Source: Bacillota bacterium
Lineage (GTDB): Bacteria; Bacillota; Sulfobacillia; RBS10-35; Bu92
Assembly: GCA_014896375.1 (NCBI GenBank)
Contig: JADBKN010000057.1
Location: forward strand, 1-32,418
DNA: 32,418 bases
Reading direction: 5' to 3'
A program made the position numbers and the translations under genes. Under the pieces are notes generated by a model. It was not told the origin of the DNA, did not search any database, and worked only from the letters and a program-made list of their open reading frames with translations. The number at the start of each line of letters is the position of its first letter. Positions within the stretch are counted from its first letter, which is position 1. Shown one piece after another: positions 14,498-22,936 of this stretch.

Positions 14498-14611
14498 GGA
14501 GACGCAGCGGGTTTCCGCGCCGTTTCGCCTTGGACGCGCTGATTCCTGCCTCGTGGGCGCGGGATCGCAGCGGTGGGCGTTCCGTGCGATGGGAAGGCGC
14601 GGCCGCGGCGC

Positions 14612-15832
14612 TCAATCCGCGCCCCCGCCGCGCGGGGAGAGGCGGCCGTAGACGCGCAGGGCGTTGCCGGCGAGCACGTCGCGTGCGGTCGCGGCAGCCT
14701 CCGCGGGCGAAAGGAAGTCCTCCTGGACCAGGCGGGAGAGCGCCTCCACCAGGGCGCGACGGTAGAGCAGCGATCCCAGGTAATGGAACTCCGGCAGGCT
14801 GTGCGCGTCCGAGGCGTAGAGCAGCTTTGTGGCCGGCGCCAGCCCCAGGAACTCGTGCACGAGGCCGGCGGCCAGCGCGCCCGCCTGCGGGATGGCGAGG
14901 GAGAGGTCGGCGAAGACGTTCGGGTAGATGTGCGCGAGATAGGCCGCCTCGGCCACATACGGGTAGTTGTGCAGGAGGACGATCGGTACACGGCGGAAGG
15001 CCGGTTCCTCGAGGATGCGCCGCAAGTGGAGGGGGTTGCCGAGGCGCAGGTCGGTGTCGCGGTCGCCGTGGCCCACGTGGAACTGGACGGGCAGCTCCAG
15101 CCGCGCCGCCTCTTCCAGCGCGCCCCAGAGCAGGTCGTCCAGAAGGGCCTTCTCCACGAGGCGCGGCGCGCCGCCCCCGGCGGCCGCCGCAGCCTCCTTC
15201 GTCCGGCGGAAGGCCGCCTCCGCCTCGGCGCGCGGCGGAGGCTCCACCGCCAGGCCGCTGCGGTAGGCGATGACGCTCTTCAGCCCGACGATGCCCTGCG
15301 GCCCGGCGGCCGCCCGGCGGATGCGGTCCTGCAGCGCCTCGCGCAGGTCCGCGGCCGAGGACGCGCCGGAGAGCAGCTCCGCCGCCGCGCGCTCAAGGCG
15401 CAGGACCTCCCGCACCTCGCACGGGGCAAGCCCCGCCATCTCTTCCACGCCCAGGTATTGTTCCGGCAGGAAGCCCGTATCCAGGACCAGCGTGCGCAGC
15501 CGCGCGCCCTCCAGGAGCATTCGCGCGTAGTCCGCGAAGGGTATGCCGGCGAGGCGCTCCCGCAGGGCCGCCTCCGCTTCCCCGGGAGCGGCCGGCGGCT
15601 CCCCCGGCAGGTCCCAGAAGGACCAGAGCCGGCGCACGCCCCAGCGGTAGGCCGTCTGGTGCGGCACGTGACGCTCCAGCGTTTCGTCGAAGTCGCTCTC
15701 GCTGAAAAGGCGCCGGAACGTGCCCTCCGCCACGGGCCGCGCCCCGCGCCGGAAGGCGTGCGCGTGGTGGTCCACGGCGGCTGTCGCCGCCACCGTCTCC
15801 TCCACCTCGGGAACCGGCTGCATCCGGCTCAT
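14612..15832 (-). CDS. Amidohydrolase, FluG N-terminal-domain-like
   Basis: About 406 residues of the amidohydrolase_2 (TIM-barrel) superfamily. Metal motif DHHAH near residue 22, QFHVGHGDRD near 270, LLHNYPYV near 305 and YASDAHSLPEF near 350 supply the expected His/Asp ligands. In fungal FluG and plant NodGS a domain of this type is fused in front of a glutamine-synthetase-like domain; here the two are separate neighbouring genes. The ATG at 15832 is preferred to 15838 because AAGGAGG directly abuts the latter but is six bases from the former. Transcription starts from the divergent region that carries IclR-type operator 2. The reaction is likely hydrolysis or decarboxylation of a carboxylated substrate, not determinable here. 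Confidence 0.82.
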   Translation of the reverse strand: MSRMQPVPEVEETVAATAAVDHHAHAFRRGARPVAEGTFRRLFSESDFDETLERHVPHQTAYRWGVRRLWSFWDLPGEPPAAPGEAEAALRERLAGIPFADYARMLLEGARLRTLVLDTGFLPEQYLGVEEMAGLAPCEVREVLRLERAAAELLSGASSAADLREALQDRIRRAAAGPQGIVGLKSVIAYRSGLAVEPPPRAEAEAAFRRTKEAAAAAGGGAPRLVEKALLDDLLWGALEEAARLELPVQFHVGHGDRDTDLRLGNPLHLRRILEEPAFRRVPIVLLHNYPYVAEAAYLAHIYPNVFADLSLAIPQAGALAAGLVHEFLGLAPATKLLYASDAHSLPEFHYLGSLLYRRALVEALSRLVQEDFLSPAEAAATARDVLAGNALRVYGRLSPRGGGAD

Positions 15833-15910
15833 CGGCATCCTCCTTCGGTCGGCGCCCCTCCGGCGCCGCAGGTCCCTGTTCTCCGCCGGCGCGCCGCTTC
15901 CTTGAGACGA

Positions 15911-15927
15911 GTTCCACAGCGTGGAAC
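15911..15927. promoter_or_regulatory. IclR-type operator 2 (amidohydrolase / liv)
   Basis: GTTCCACAGCGTGGAAC is a perfect 7-bp inverted repeat with a 3-bp centre. It lies in the 172-bp gap between the divergent amidohydrolase (start 15832) and livG (start 16005). It is the second copy of GTTCCA-N5-TGGAAC in the window and is positioned to control both directions. Confidence 0.7.
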
Positions 15928-16004
15928 ACGCCCTGCAGGGATCGCGGCCGCGGCAGCGAATCCAGCGCGAAACCCGCCCGGCGGCGGGCGTGAGGGAGGT
16001 TGCG

Positions 16005-16775
16005 ATGTCACTCCTCGTGGTGGAAGGGCTGGAGAAGTCGTTCGCCGGCGTCCACGCGGTCGCGGGCTACCGCCTGGAGCTGCCCGAGGGGGCGATCCAC
16101 GGCGTGATCGGCCCCAACGGCGCCGGCAAGACGACTCTCTTCAACCTCATCTCCGGGTACGTGAGGCCGGACGCGGGGCGCGTGCGCTTCGCCGGCCGGG
16201 ACATCACGCACCTCCCCGCAGAGGCGCGCGTGCGGCTGGGCCTCGCCCGCACCTACCAGAACATCCGCCTCTTCAAGTCCCTGAGCGTCCTCGACAACGT
16301 CCGCGTGGCCGCTCAGTTGCACGGCTCCGCCCCGTTCCCGCACGTGCTCCTCTCCACGCCGCGCTTCCGCGCCTCGGAGGCGCGCATCCGGCGGGAGGCG
16401 GAGGAACTGCTCGACCTCTTCGGGTTGGGTCCGCACCGGGATGCCCGCGCCGGCAGCCTGCCCTACGGCCTGCAGCGCAAGCTGGAGATCGCACGGGCGC
16501 TGGCCGCGCGGCCGCGGCTTCTCCTGCTGGACGAGCCCGCCGCGGGCATGAACCCCGCCGAAGCCGCGCAGCTGGTGGCGCAGATCCGCAGCATCCGCGA
16601 CCGCTTCGGCCTCACCATCATGCTCGTGGAGCACGTGATGCCGGTCGTCATGGGCCTCTGCGACCGCATCCAGGTCCTCGATCACGGGGAGATCATCGCG
16701 GAGGGGTCCCCGGAGGCGGTGCGGCGCGACCCGAAAGTCGTCGAGGCGTACCTCGGAACGGCGGTGGAAGCGTGA
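16005..16775 (+). CDS. livG: Branched-chain-type ABC transporter ATPase 1
   Basis: 256 residues. Walker A GPNGAGKT at residues 36-43, the LivG-specific insert and Q-loop region LARTYQNIRLFKSLSVLDNV, a signature-like LPYGLQRKLEIARAL, Walker B LLLLDEPAAGMNP, and the H-loop VEHVM. It hydrolyses ATP on the inner face of a HAAT-family importer. The ATG at 16005 has GGGAGG five bases upstream; the ATG at 15921 lies inside the operator. First gene of a complete importer operon, livGFHMK, divergent from the amidohydrolase, so the imported solute probably feeds that pathway (inference). Confidence 0.92.
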   Translation: MSLLVVEGLEKSFAGVHAVAGYRLELPEGAIHGVIGPNGAGKTTLFNLISGYVRPDAGRVRFAGRDITHLPAEARVRLGLARTYQNIRLFKSLSVLDNVRVAAQLHGSAPFPHVLLSTPRFRASEARIRREAEELLDLFGLGPHRDARAGSLPYGLQRKLEIARALAARPRLLLLDEPAAGMNPAEAAQLVAQIRSIRDRFGLTIMLVEHVMPVVMGLCDRIQVLDHGEIIAEGSPEAVRRDPKVVEAYLGTAVEA

Positions 16776-17485
16776 CGGCGGAACTGGTGCTGGAGGACGT
16801 GCACGTGGACTACGGCGGCGTGGCCGCGCTCAAGGGCGTATCCCTGTCCGTGCGCGAGGGCGAGCTCGTCTGCCTCCTCGGCGCGAACGGCGCCGGCAAG
16901 TCGACGACGTTGCGCACGATCTCCGGCCTCGTGCGGCCGCGGCGGGGCGAGGTGCGCTTCGCCGGGGAGCGGCTGCAGGCGCTCAGCCCCTACCAGATCG
17001 TGGCGCGCGGCATCGTCCACTGCCCTGAGGGCCGCCATATCTTCGGCGGCCTCACGGTGCAGGAGAACCTCATGCTCGGCGCCGTGCAGCGGCGGGACGC
17101 GGCGGGCGTGCGGCGCGACCTGGACTGGGTGCTGGCGCTCTTCCCGGACCTCGCGCAGCGCCTGAAGCAGCGCGGCGCCACCCTGAGCGGCGGCCAGCAG
17201 CAGATGCTGGCCATCGCCCGCGCGCTCATGGCGAGGCCGCGCATCCTCCTCCTGGACGAGCCCTCCCTGGGCCTCGCGCCGGTCGTCGTGCAGACCATCT
17301 TCCGCGTGATCCGGGACCTGCACCGGCAGGGCACGACGATCCTCCTCGTGGAGCAGAACGCGCGCCAGGCGCTGGCCATCGCCGACCGCGGCTACGTGTT
17401 GGAGTCGGGGCGCATCGTCTCTTCCGGCACGCGGGCGGAGCTCGAAGCCGACGTGCAGATCGAAAAAGCGTACCTGGGAGCCTGA
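16772..17485 (+). CDS. livF: Branched-chain-type ABC transporter ATPase 2
   Basis: 237 residues. Walker A GANGAGKS at residues 37-44, VHCPEGRHIFGGLTVQENL (typical LivF switch region), signature LSGGQQQMLAIARALM, Walker B ILLLDEPSLGLAP and H-loop LLVEQN. It pairs with LivG. The GTG start overlaps the livG stop by GTGA, so the two subunits are translationally coupled. Confidence 0.92.
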   Translation: MTAELVLEDVHVDYGGVAALKGVSLSVREGELVCLLGANGAGKSTTLRTISGLVRPRRGEVRFAGERLQALSPYQIVARGIVHCPEGRHIFGGLTVQENLMLGAVQRRDAAGVRRDLDWVLALFPDLAQRLKQRGATLSGGQQQMLAIARALMARPRILLLDEPSLGLAPVVVQTIFRVIRDLHRQGTTILLVEQNARQALAIADRGYVLESGRIVSSGTRAELEADVQIEKAYLGA

Positions 17486-17486
17486 G

Positions 17487-18383
17487 ATGACCCTCGCGGA
17501 ACTCTGGGTGCAGCAACTCCTCAACGCCGTCAGCATCGGGAGCATGTACGCGCTCCTGGCCATCGGTCTCGCCATGGTCTTCGGGATCCTGCGGCTGATC
17601 AACTTTGCGCACGGGGACCTCTTGATGGTGGGCGCATACGTCCTCATCTACGCCGTCGCGGCCGGCATCCCGTTCTGGGTCGCCTTCCTCCTCTCGGTGG
17701 CGGCGGCCGCCCTCTTGGGCGTGCTCATGGAGCGGCTCGCCTACCGGCCGGTGCGCGGCCAGCACGAGGTGGTCCTGCTGCTCACCTCCTTCGGTGTGAC
17801 GATGCTCCTCGAAAACAGCGCCATCCTCGCCTTCAGCCCGCGCACGCGGCCCTTCCCGCTGCCGGAGGCGCTGAGCGGCGTGTACCACGTGGGGCACGTG
17901 GTGATGAGCGGCATCGACCTCGCGGCGCTGGCGAGCGCCCTGGTGCTGCTCGTGGGGCTGAACCTCGTCGTCACGCGGACGAAGCTCGGCGTGTCCATGC
18001 GCGCGGCTGCGGAGGATCTCACGGCCGCGCACCTCGTGGGCATCCACCTCGACCGCGTCGTGCTCGCGGCCTTCGCCATCGGCTCGGCGCTGGCCGGCGT
18101 GGCGGGTCTTCTCTGGGCGGCCAAATCCGGCCGCGTGGAGCCGCTCATGGGCTTCACGCCCGTGCTCAAGGCCTTTGTGGCGACAGTCATCGGCGGGCTC
18201 GGCAGCATCGGCGGCGCCGTGCTCGGCGGCTACCTCCTGGGGCTCGCGGAAGTGGCGCTGCAGGCCGTGCTGCCGCCCGGCCTCACCGGCTACCGGGACG
18301 GCTTCGTCTTCATCCTCCTCATCCTCGTGCTGCTGGTGCGGCCGCACGGGCTGCTCGGCAAGGCGGAGGGGGATCGGGTGTGA
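17487..18383 (+). CDS. livH: Branched-chain-type ABC permease
   Basis: 298 residues with about eight membrane segments. LNAVSIGSMYALLAIGLAMVF and LRLINFAHGDLLMVGAY are the LivH N-terminal signatures; MRAAAEDLTAAHLVGIHLDRV is the cytoplasmic coupling loop and VIGGLGSIGGAVLGGYLLG the conserved late helix. It starts one base after the livF stop, with GGGAG upstream, and its stop overlaps livM. Confidence 0.92.
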   Translation: MTLAELWVQQLLNAVSIGSMYALLAIGLAMVFGILRLINFAHGDLLMVGAYVLIYAVAAGIPFWVAFLLSVAAAALLGVLMERLAYRPVRGQHEVVLLLTSFGVTMLLENSAILAFSPRTRPFPLPEALSGVYHVGHVVMSGIDLAALASALVLLVGLNLVVTRTKLGVSMRAAAEDLTAAHLVGIHLDRVVLAAFAIGSALAGVAGLLWAAKSGRVEPLMGFTPVLKAFVATVIGGLGSIGGAVLGGYLLGLAEVALQAVLPPGLTGYRDGFVFILLILVLLVRPHGLLGKAEGDRV

Positions 18384-19456
18384 TCGAGCGCTGGCAGGCG
18401 CGCGTGCGGGCGATGTCGCTCTTGGCGGGGCTGGCGCTCCTCGCCCTGGCGCTGCTCGGGTTGCAGTACGGCGCCAGCACCTACGTGCAGCGCGTGGCCG
18501 TGGACATCGGCATCATGATCATCCTCACCGTCAGCCTGAACCTCTCCAACGGGTACACGGGCGTGTTCTCCCTCGGCCACACGGGCTTCATGGCGCTCGG
18601 CGCCTACGGAAGCGCCCTCTTGACGATGACGCCGCAGGTGAAGGCGCTCAACCTGCCGGACCTGCCGGCGTGGCTCGCGCACGTGCACCTCGGCTTCCTG
18701 CCGGCGCTCGTGCTCGTGGGGCTCGCGGCGGCCGCCGTGGCCTTGGCCGTCGGCTACCCGATCCTGCGCCTCACCGGACCGTACGTGGCCGTCGCCACGC
18801 TCGGCTTCCTCGTGATCGTACACATCGTCATCATCAACGCGCAGGCCTACACGCGCGGGGCGCGCACCTTCCTCGGCCTCGCGCCGCTCACGAACCTCTG
18901 GTGGGTCTACGGCGCGGTCGTCGTCACGATCTACACGGCCTGGCGCATCGTGAACTCGCCCATCGGGCGGGCCATGCTGGCGGTGCGCGAGGACCCGGTG
19001 GCCGCCCGCGGCGCCGGGGTGGACATCCTTCGCGCGCGGCTCTGGTCCTTCGCCGTCAGCGCCTTCTTCACGGCGGTGGCGGGTGCGCTCTGGGCGCACT
19101 TCATCCTCGCCTTCTCCGCCAGCTCGTTCTGGTTCGCCGTCACGTTCGAGGTCATCGTCATGCTCATCGTGGGCGGGCTCGGCAGCATCAGCGGCTCCGT
19201 GGCGGCGACGGTCGCGCTCTCGATCCTCTCGGAAGTGCTGCGCAACGCGGAGCGCGGCGTGACACTCTTCGGCTACCACACACCGGCGCTCTACGGGCTG
19301 AGCCAGATCGTCTTCGCGCTCGTGTTCATCGCGTTCATCGTGTACCGGCCGCAGGGGCTCTTCGGAGACCGCGAGTTCAGCCTGTGGCCCATTCTGGCGC
19401 GGTGGTACCCGCCGCTGCGAGAGGCGGTGATGGCCGGACGCCAGCTCGCGGAGTAG
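18380..19456 (+). CDS. livM: Branched-chain-type ABC permease
   Basis: 358 residues with about nine membrane segments. LTVSLNLSNGYTGVFSLGHTGFMALGAY, LAVREDPVAARGAGVD (coupling loop) and VGGLGSISGSVAATV are LivM hallmarks; the C-terminus YRPQGLFGDRE is also typical. The GTG start overlaps the livH stop (GTGA). LivH and LivM together form the membrane channel. Confidence 0.92.
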   Translation: MIERWQARVRAMSLLAGLALLALALLGLQYGASTYVQRVAVDIGIMIILTVSLNLSNGYTGVFSLGHTGFMALGAYGSALLTMTPQVKALNLPDLPAWLAHVHLGFLPALVLVGLAAAAVALAVGYPILRLTGPYVAVATLGFLVIVHIVIINAQAYTRGARTFLGLAPLTNLWWVYGAVVVTIYTAWRIVNSPIGRAMLAVREDPVAARGAGVDILRARLWSFAVSAFFTAVAGALWAHFILAFSASSFWFAVTFEVIVMLIVGGLGSISGSVAATVALSILSEVLRNAERGVTLFGYHTPALYGLSQIVFALVFIAFIVYRPQGLFGDREFSLWPILARWYPPLREAVMAGRQLAE

Positions 19457-19533
19457 GGGAGGCCGGTCGGGTCGTGGTCGGCGCGCAGAACCGGGAGTCC
19501 AGAGAGGGAGACCACAGAAGGGGGTTGGATGAC

Positions 19534-20787
19534 GTGACGGGAATGCGGAAGCGGAGTGCGGCGCGCGGGAGGCTCGCGGCCGCGGCGCTGCTCGCGGCGG
19601 GGGTCCTTCTCCTGACCGCGTGCGGCGGCGGGGGCGGAGGGCAGGCCGGCGGCGCCGGCGGTGGGTCGGAGACCGGCGGGGGCGGCGACGTCATCAAGAT
19701 CGGGGCCGACTTCAACCTCACGGGCAGCGTCTCGTCTCTCGACGTGCCGGCCTTCCGCGGCGCGCAGCTGGCTGCGGAAGAGGTCAACGCGAAGGGCGGG
19801 GTGCTCGGCAAGAAGATCCAGCTCATCTCCTATGACGGCAAGTCCGACCCGGCGACGGTCGCGAACATCACCACGCAGATGATCGAGAACGACAAGGTCG
19901 TCGCCATCACCGGCTTCACGGACACGGACTCGGCGCTGGCGGCGGGGCCCATCGCCCAGGCGGCGGGCATCCCCTTCCTCACGACGGGCGCCACCTCGCC
20001 CAAGCTGCCGGACCAGGTCGGCGACTTCATGTTCCTCGTGCCCTTCGGCGACAACGTGCAGGCGGCGGCCATGGCGGAGTTCGCCTACAAGGAGCTGCAC
20101 GCCAAGACGGCCTACCTCCTTTTGAACAACGGCTACGAGTACACGCACCTCCTCGCCCAGTACTTCAAGGATCGCTTCACGCAGCTGGCCGGGCCCAACT
20201 CGATCCTGCTCGAGGACACGTATGAGGCGAGCGACACCGACTACTCCGCGCAGATCGCCAAGTTCAAGGCGCTGCCGCAGAAGCCGGACTTCCTCTTCAT
20301 CTCGGCCTACCCGGACGAGGTCGGTTCGGTGGTCAAGCAGTTCCGCGAGGCGGGCGTGACGCTGCCCATCTTGGGCGGCGACGGCTACGACACGCCGCTC
20401 CTGACGCAGGTGGCCGGCGAGAAGGCGGACGAGGTCTACTTCTCCACCCACTCGTACATGGACCCGCAGAACGGCACGCCGGCGATCAAGGCGTTCATGG
20501 AGGCGTACAAGAAGAAGTACGGCGACTACCCGGAGAACGCGTTCGCGGCGATGGGCTACGACAGCGTGAACCTGCTCGTCGACGCCATCCAGCGGGCGAA
20601 CTCGACCGACCCCAAGGCCATCCGCGACGCGCTGGCGCAGACGAAGGGCTTCCAGGCCATCAGCGGCGAGATCACGTACCCCGAGGGGAAGCGCGTGCCG
20701 CAGAAGGCCGTGACGATCATCCACGTCGTCAAGGGGAAGCTGACGCTGGCGAAGCAGTGGGTGCCGGAGGTCGTGCCGGCGCCGTAG
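19534..20787 (+). CDS. livK: ABC transporter solute-binding lipoprotein
   Basis: About 417 residues. Lipoprotein signal: positive N-terminus (MRKRSAARGR), hydrophobic core and lipobox LLTAC with C30, then a Gly-rich linker. The mature part is a type I periplasmic-binding fold (Peripla_BP_6): IKIGADFNLTGSVSSLDVPAFRGAQLAAEEVNAKGGVLGKKI and ITGFTDTDSALAAGPIAQAAGIPF. The family binds branched-chain amino acids but also amides, urea, aromatic acids and other small molecules, so Leu/Ile/Val should not be assumed. GTG 19534 is nine bases from GGGGG; ATG 19543 is an alternative. 77 bp after livM, same operon. Confidence 0.9.
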   Translation: MTGMRKRSAARGRLAAAALLAAGVLLLTACGGGGGGQAGGAGGGSETGGGGDVIKIGADFNLTGSVSSLDVPAFRGAQLAAEEVNAKGGVLGKKIQLISYDGKSDPATVANITTQMIENDKVVAITGFTDTDSALAAGPIAQAAGIPFLTTGATSPKLPDQVGDFMFLVPFGDNVQAAAMAEFAYKELHAKTAYLLLNNGYEYTHLLAQYFKDRFTQLAGPNSILLEDTYEASDTDYSAQIAKFKALPQKPDFLFISAYPDEVGSVVKQFREAGVTLPILGGDGYDTPLLTQVAGEKADEVYFSTHSYMDPQNGTPAIKAFMEAYKKKYGDYPENAFAAMGYDSVNLLVDAIQRANSTDPKAIRDALAQTKGFQAISGEITYPEGKRVPQKAVTIIHVVKGKLTLAKQWVPEVVPAP

Positions 20788-20823
20788 CGGCGCGGGCGCG
20801 CGGAACGGAGGCGAAGCGCCGGC

Positions 20824-21915
20824 ATGACGCTCATCGAACGGTACGGGCGCCACCTGCCCGTGCCTCCGGACGTGGCGCCGGTGAGCCTGGGGGAGGGCGG
20901 CACGCCGCTCCTCCCCAGCCGCCGGCTGGGACCGGCTCTGGGGCTGGACCTCTGGTTCAAGCTGGAGGGGCAGAACCCCACAGGCTCCTTCAAGGACCGG
21001 GGGATGACGGTCGCCGTGACCCTCGCGCGGGCGCGCGGGGCGCGGGCCGTGATCTGCGCCTCCACGGGCAACACGGCGGCGTCGGCGGCCGCCTACGCCG
21101 CCCGAGCGGGGCTGGCGGCGGCCGTGGTGGTGCCGCGCGGCCGCGTGGCGCGCGGCAAGCTGGCGCAGGCTCTGGCCTGCGGCGCGGAGGTGTGGGAGAT
21201 CGAGGGCGACTTCGACCGCGCCCTGGAGCTCGTGCGTGCCACGGCCGCGTCCGTGCCGGCGGTGGCCCTCGTGAACTCCGTCAACCCGGACCGCCTGCAG
21301 GGCCAGAAGACGGCCGCGTTTGAGATCTGCGACGCGTTCGCCGGGGACCGCCCGCCGGACGCCGTCGTCCTCCCCGTGGGGAACGCCGGCAACATCACGG
21401 CCTATCACATGGGGTTCGAGGAGTACCGCCGGGCGGGCCGCCTGGCGGCGCTGCCGGCGATGATCGGCGTCCAGGCGGCGGGGGCGGCCCCCTTGGTGCT
21501 CGGCCGGGACGTGCCGAACCCGGAGACGGTCGCGACGGCGATCCGCATCGGCCGGCCGGCGAGCGCCGAGGGTGCCCGGCGCGCCGTCGCGCAGACGGGC
21601 GGCGCGTTCGCCGCCGTGCCGGACGAGGCGATCCTGGATGCTCAGCGGCGCCTGGCGGCGGAGGAGGGCGTCTTCGTGGAGCCCGCCTCCGCCGCGCCTG
21701 TGGCGGCGCTGCTGGAGGCCGCCGCCGGGCGCGCGCCGGAGGTGGCGGCGCGCGTGCGTCCGGGCGTGCGCGTGGTCTGCGTGCTCACGGGACACGGTCT
21801 CAAGGATCCCGATGCCGGCGCGCGCCTGGGGCGGCCGTCCCGGGTGCTGGAGGCGGAGCCGGCCGCCGTGGCGCGGGAGCTGGATCGCCTCGCGGGGGGC
21901 GGTCCGGCGGCGTGA
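20824..21915 (+). CDS. thrC: Threonine synthase
   Basis: 363 residues, the short Bacillus-type ThrC. PLP lysine K57 in NPTGSFKDRGM, phosphate-binding GNAGNITAY, and CASTGNTAASAAAYAARAG. It converts O-phosphohomoserine to threonine. ATG 20824 follows GGAGG. It starts 36 bp after livK with no terminator visible, so it may be transcribed with the transporter. The stop overlaps thrB. Homoserine dehydrogenase, the usual first gene of a hom-thrC-thrB cluster, is not in this window. Confidence 0.92.
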   Translation: MTLIERYGRHLPVPPDVAPVSLGEGGTPLLPSRRLGPALGLDLWFKLEGQNPTGSFKDRGMTVAVTLARARGARAVICASTGNTAASAAAYAARAGLAAAVVVPRGRVARGKLAQALACGAEVWEIEGDFDRALELVRATAASVPAVALVNSVNPDRLQGQKTAAFEICDAFAGDRPPDAVVLPVGNAGNITAYHMGFEEYRRAGRLAALPAMIGVQAAGAAPLVLGRDVPNPETVATAIRIGRPASAEGARRAVAQTGGAFAAVPDEAILDAQRRLAAEEGVFVEPASAAPVAALLEAAAGRAPEVAARVRPGVRVVCVLTGHGLKDPDAGARLGRPSRVLEAEPAAVARELDRLAGGGPAA

Positions 21916-22850
21916 GCCGGCCGCTCCGCATCCGCGTGCCCGCCACGACGGCGAATCTCGGCCCGGGCCTCGACGCGCTCGGCGCGGCGCTGGACCTCTG
22001 GAACGAGGTCGCCTGGACGCCCGGCGCGCCGGGCTCCGGGCTCATCGTGCGCGCGGGCGGCGAGGGTGCGGCGGAGCTGGCGCGGCCCGGCGTGCCGAAC
22101 CTCGTCCTCGGCGCCTGGCGCTGGCTCTTCGAGCGCGAGGGCCGGCCCCTGCCTGACGGCGAGCTGCGCCTGACGAATCGCATCCCCTTCGCACGGGGAC
22201 TGGGCTCCAGCGCGGCAGCGGTCGTGGGCGGGCTGGCCCTCGGGCGTGCGCTTCTCGGGCAGCCGATCGACGCGCCGGAGGTCTTCGCGTGGGCCGCGGA
22301 GATCGAGGGTCACGCCGACAACGTGGGGGCGGCGCTCTACGGCGGCGTGCGCGCGGCCTTCCCCGCCGAGGGCGGCGCCCTGCGCAGCGTGCACCTGCGG
22401 CTGCGGCGGCGGCTGCACGGCGCCGTCGTCTGGCCGGAGGCGCGCGTGTCCACGGCCGAGGCGCGCGCCGCGCTGCCGCCGAGCGTCCCGCTGGAGAGCG
22501 CCGTGGCCTCCCTGCAGCGCACGGCCGCGGTGGTCGCCGCCCTCGCGTCCGGGGACGAGGAGGCCCTGCGCGCGGCCATGCGCGACGGCCTGCATGAGCC
22601 GGCCCGCACCCGCCTGGCGCCGGGGCTGGCGGAGGTCCTCGCCTGCGCGCGGGAGGAGATGCGGCTGGCGGCGGCGCTCAGCGGCTCCGGGCCGGCCGTG
22701 CTGCTGCTCTCCTTCGAACCGGTGCCGCAGGCGGCGGTGGAGCGGCTCGTGCGGCTGTGGGAAGGGCTCGGCGTGCGCGCGCACGGGCGGCGCGTGCGCG
22801 TGGGCGGCCGCGGCGCGCACCTTGCGGCGCCCAGGGCACGCCGCGGGTGA
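21912..22850 (+). CDS. thrB: Homoserine kinase
   Basis: 312 residues, GHMP kinase family. VPATTANLGPGLDALGAAL is the N-terminal signature, IPFARGLGSSAAAVVGGL the ATP-binding motif 2, and AALSGSGPAVLLL the C-terminal motif 3. It phosphorylates homoserine for the preceding threonine synthase. The GTG start overlaps the thrC stop by four bases. Confidence 0.92.
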   Translation: MSRPLRIRVPATTANLGPGLDALGAALDLWNEVAWTPGAPGSGLIVRAGGEGAAELARPGVPNLVLGAWRWLFEREGRPLPDGELRLTNRIPFARGLGSSAAAVVGGLALGRALLGQPIDAPEVFAWAAEIEGHADNVGAALYGGVRAAFPAEGGALRSVHLRLRRRLHGAVVWPEARVSTAEARAALPPSVPLESAVASLQRTAAVVAALASGDEEALRAAMRDGLHEPARTRLAPGLAEVLACAREEMRLAAALSGSGPAVLLLSFEPVPQAAVERLVRLWEGLGVRAHGRRVRVGGRGAHLAAPRARRG

Positions 22851-22877
22851 GGCCGGGTCCGGCGCGCCGCGCACCCG

Positions 22878-22886
22878 TGGCATGAT
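22878..22886 (+). promoter_or_regulatory. Extended -10 promoter before SDR gene
   Basis: TGG then CATGAT (-10 at 22881-22886), 28 bp after thrB. Unlike the leaderless cases, a leader of about 45 nt follows and contains GAGGAGG (22921-22927) nine bases before the GTG at 22937. The -35 is not clear. Confidence 0.35.
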
Positions 22887-22936
22887 GGAAGAAACCGCGC
22901 CCCGCATCCTGCGGGGCGGCGAGGAGGCTGAACGCT

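Noticed and set aside
15931-15940. CCCTGCAGGG palindrome next to IclR-type operator 2
   Set aside because: A 10-bp palindrome with no second copy in the other regulated promoter; not enough to call a site.
20788-20823. Threonine/branched-chain attenuator or T-box before thrC
   Set aside because: The gap is only 36 bp, GC-rich, with an SD and no room for a leader peptide or T-box structure.
19291-21795. Minus-strand open frame of 834 codons opposite livK and thrC
   Set aside because: Shadow of well-identified genes, Arg/His/Asp-rich, no recognisable domain.
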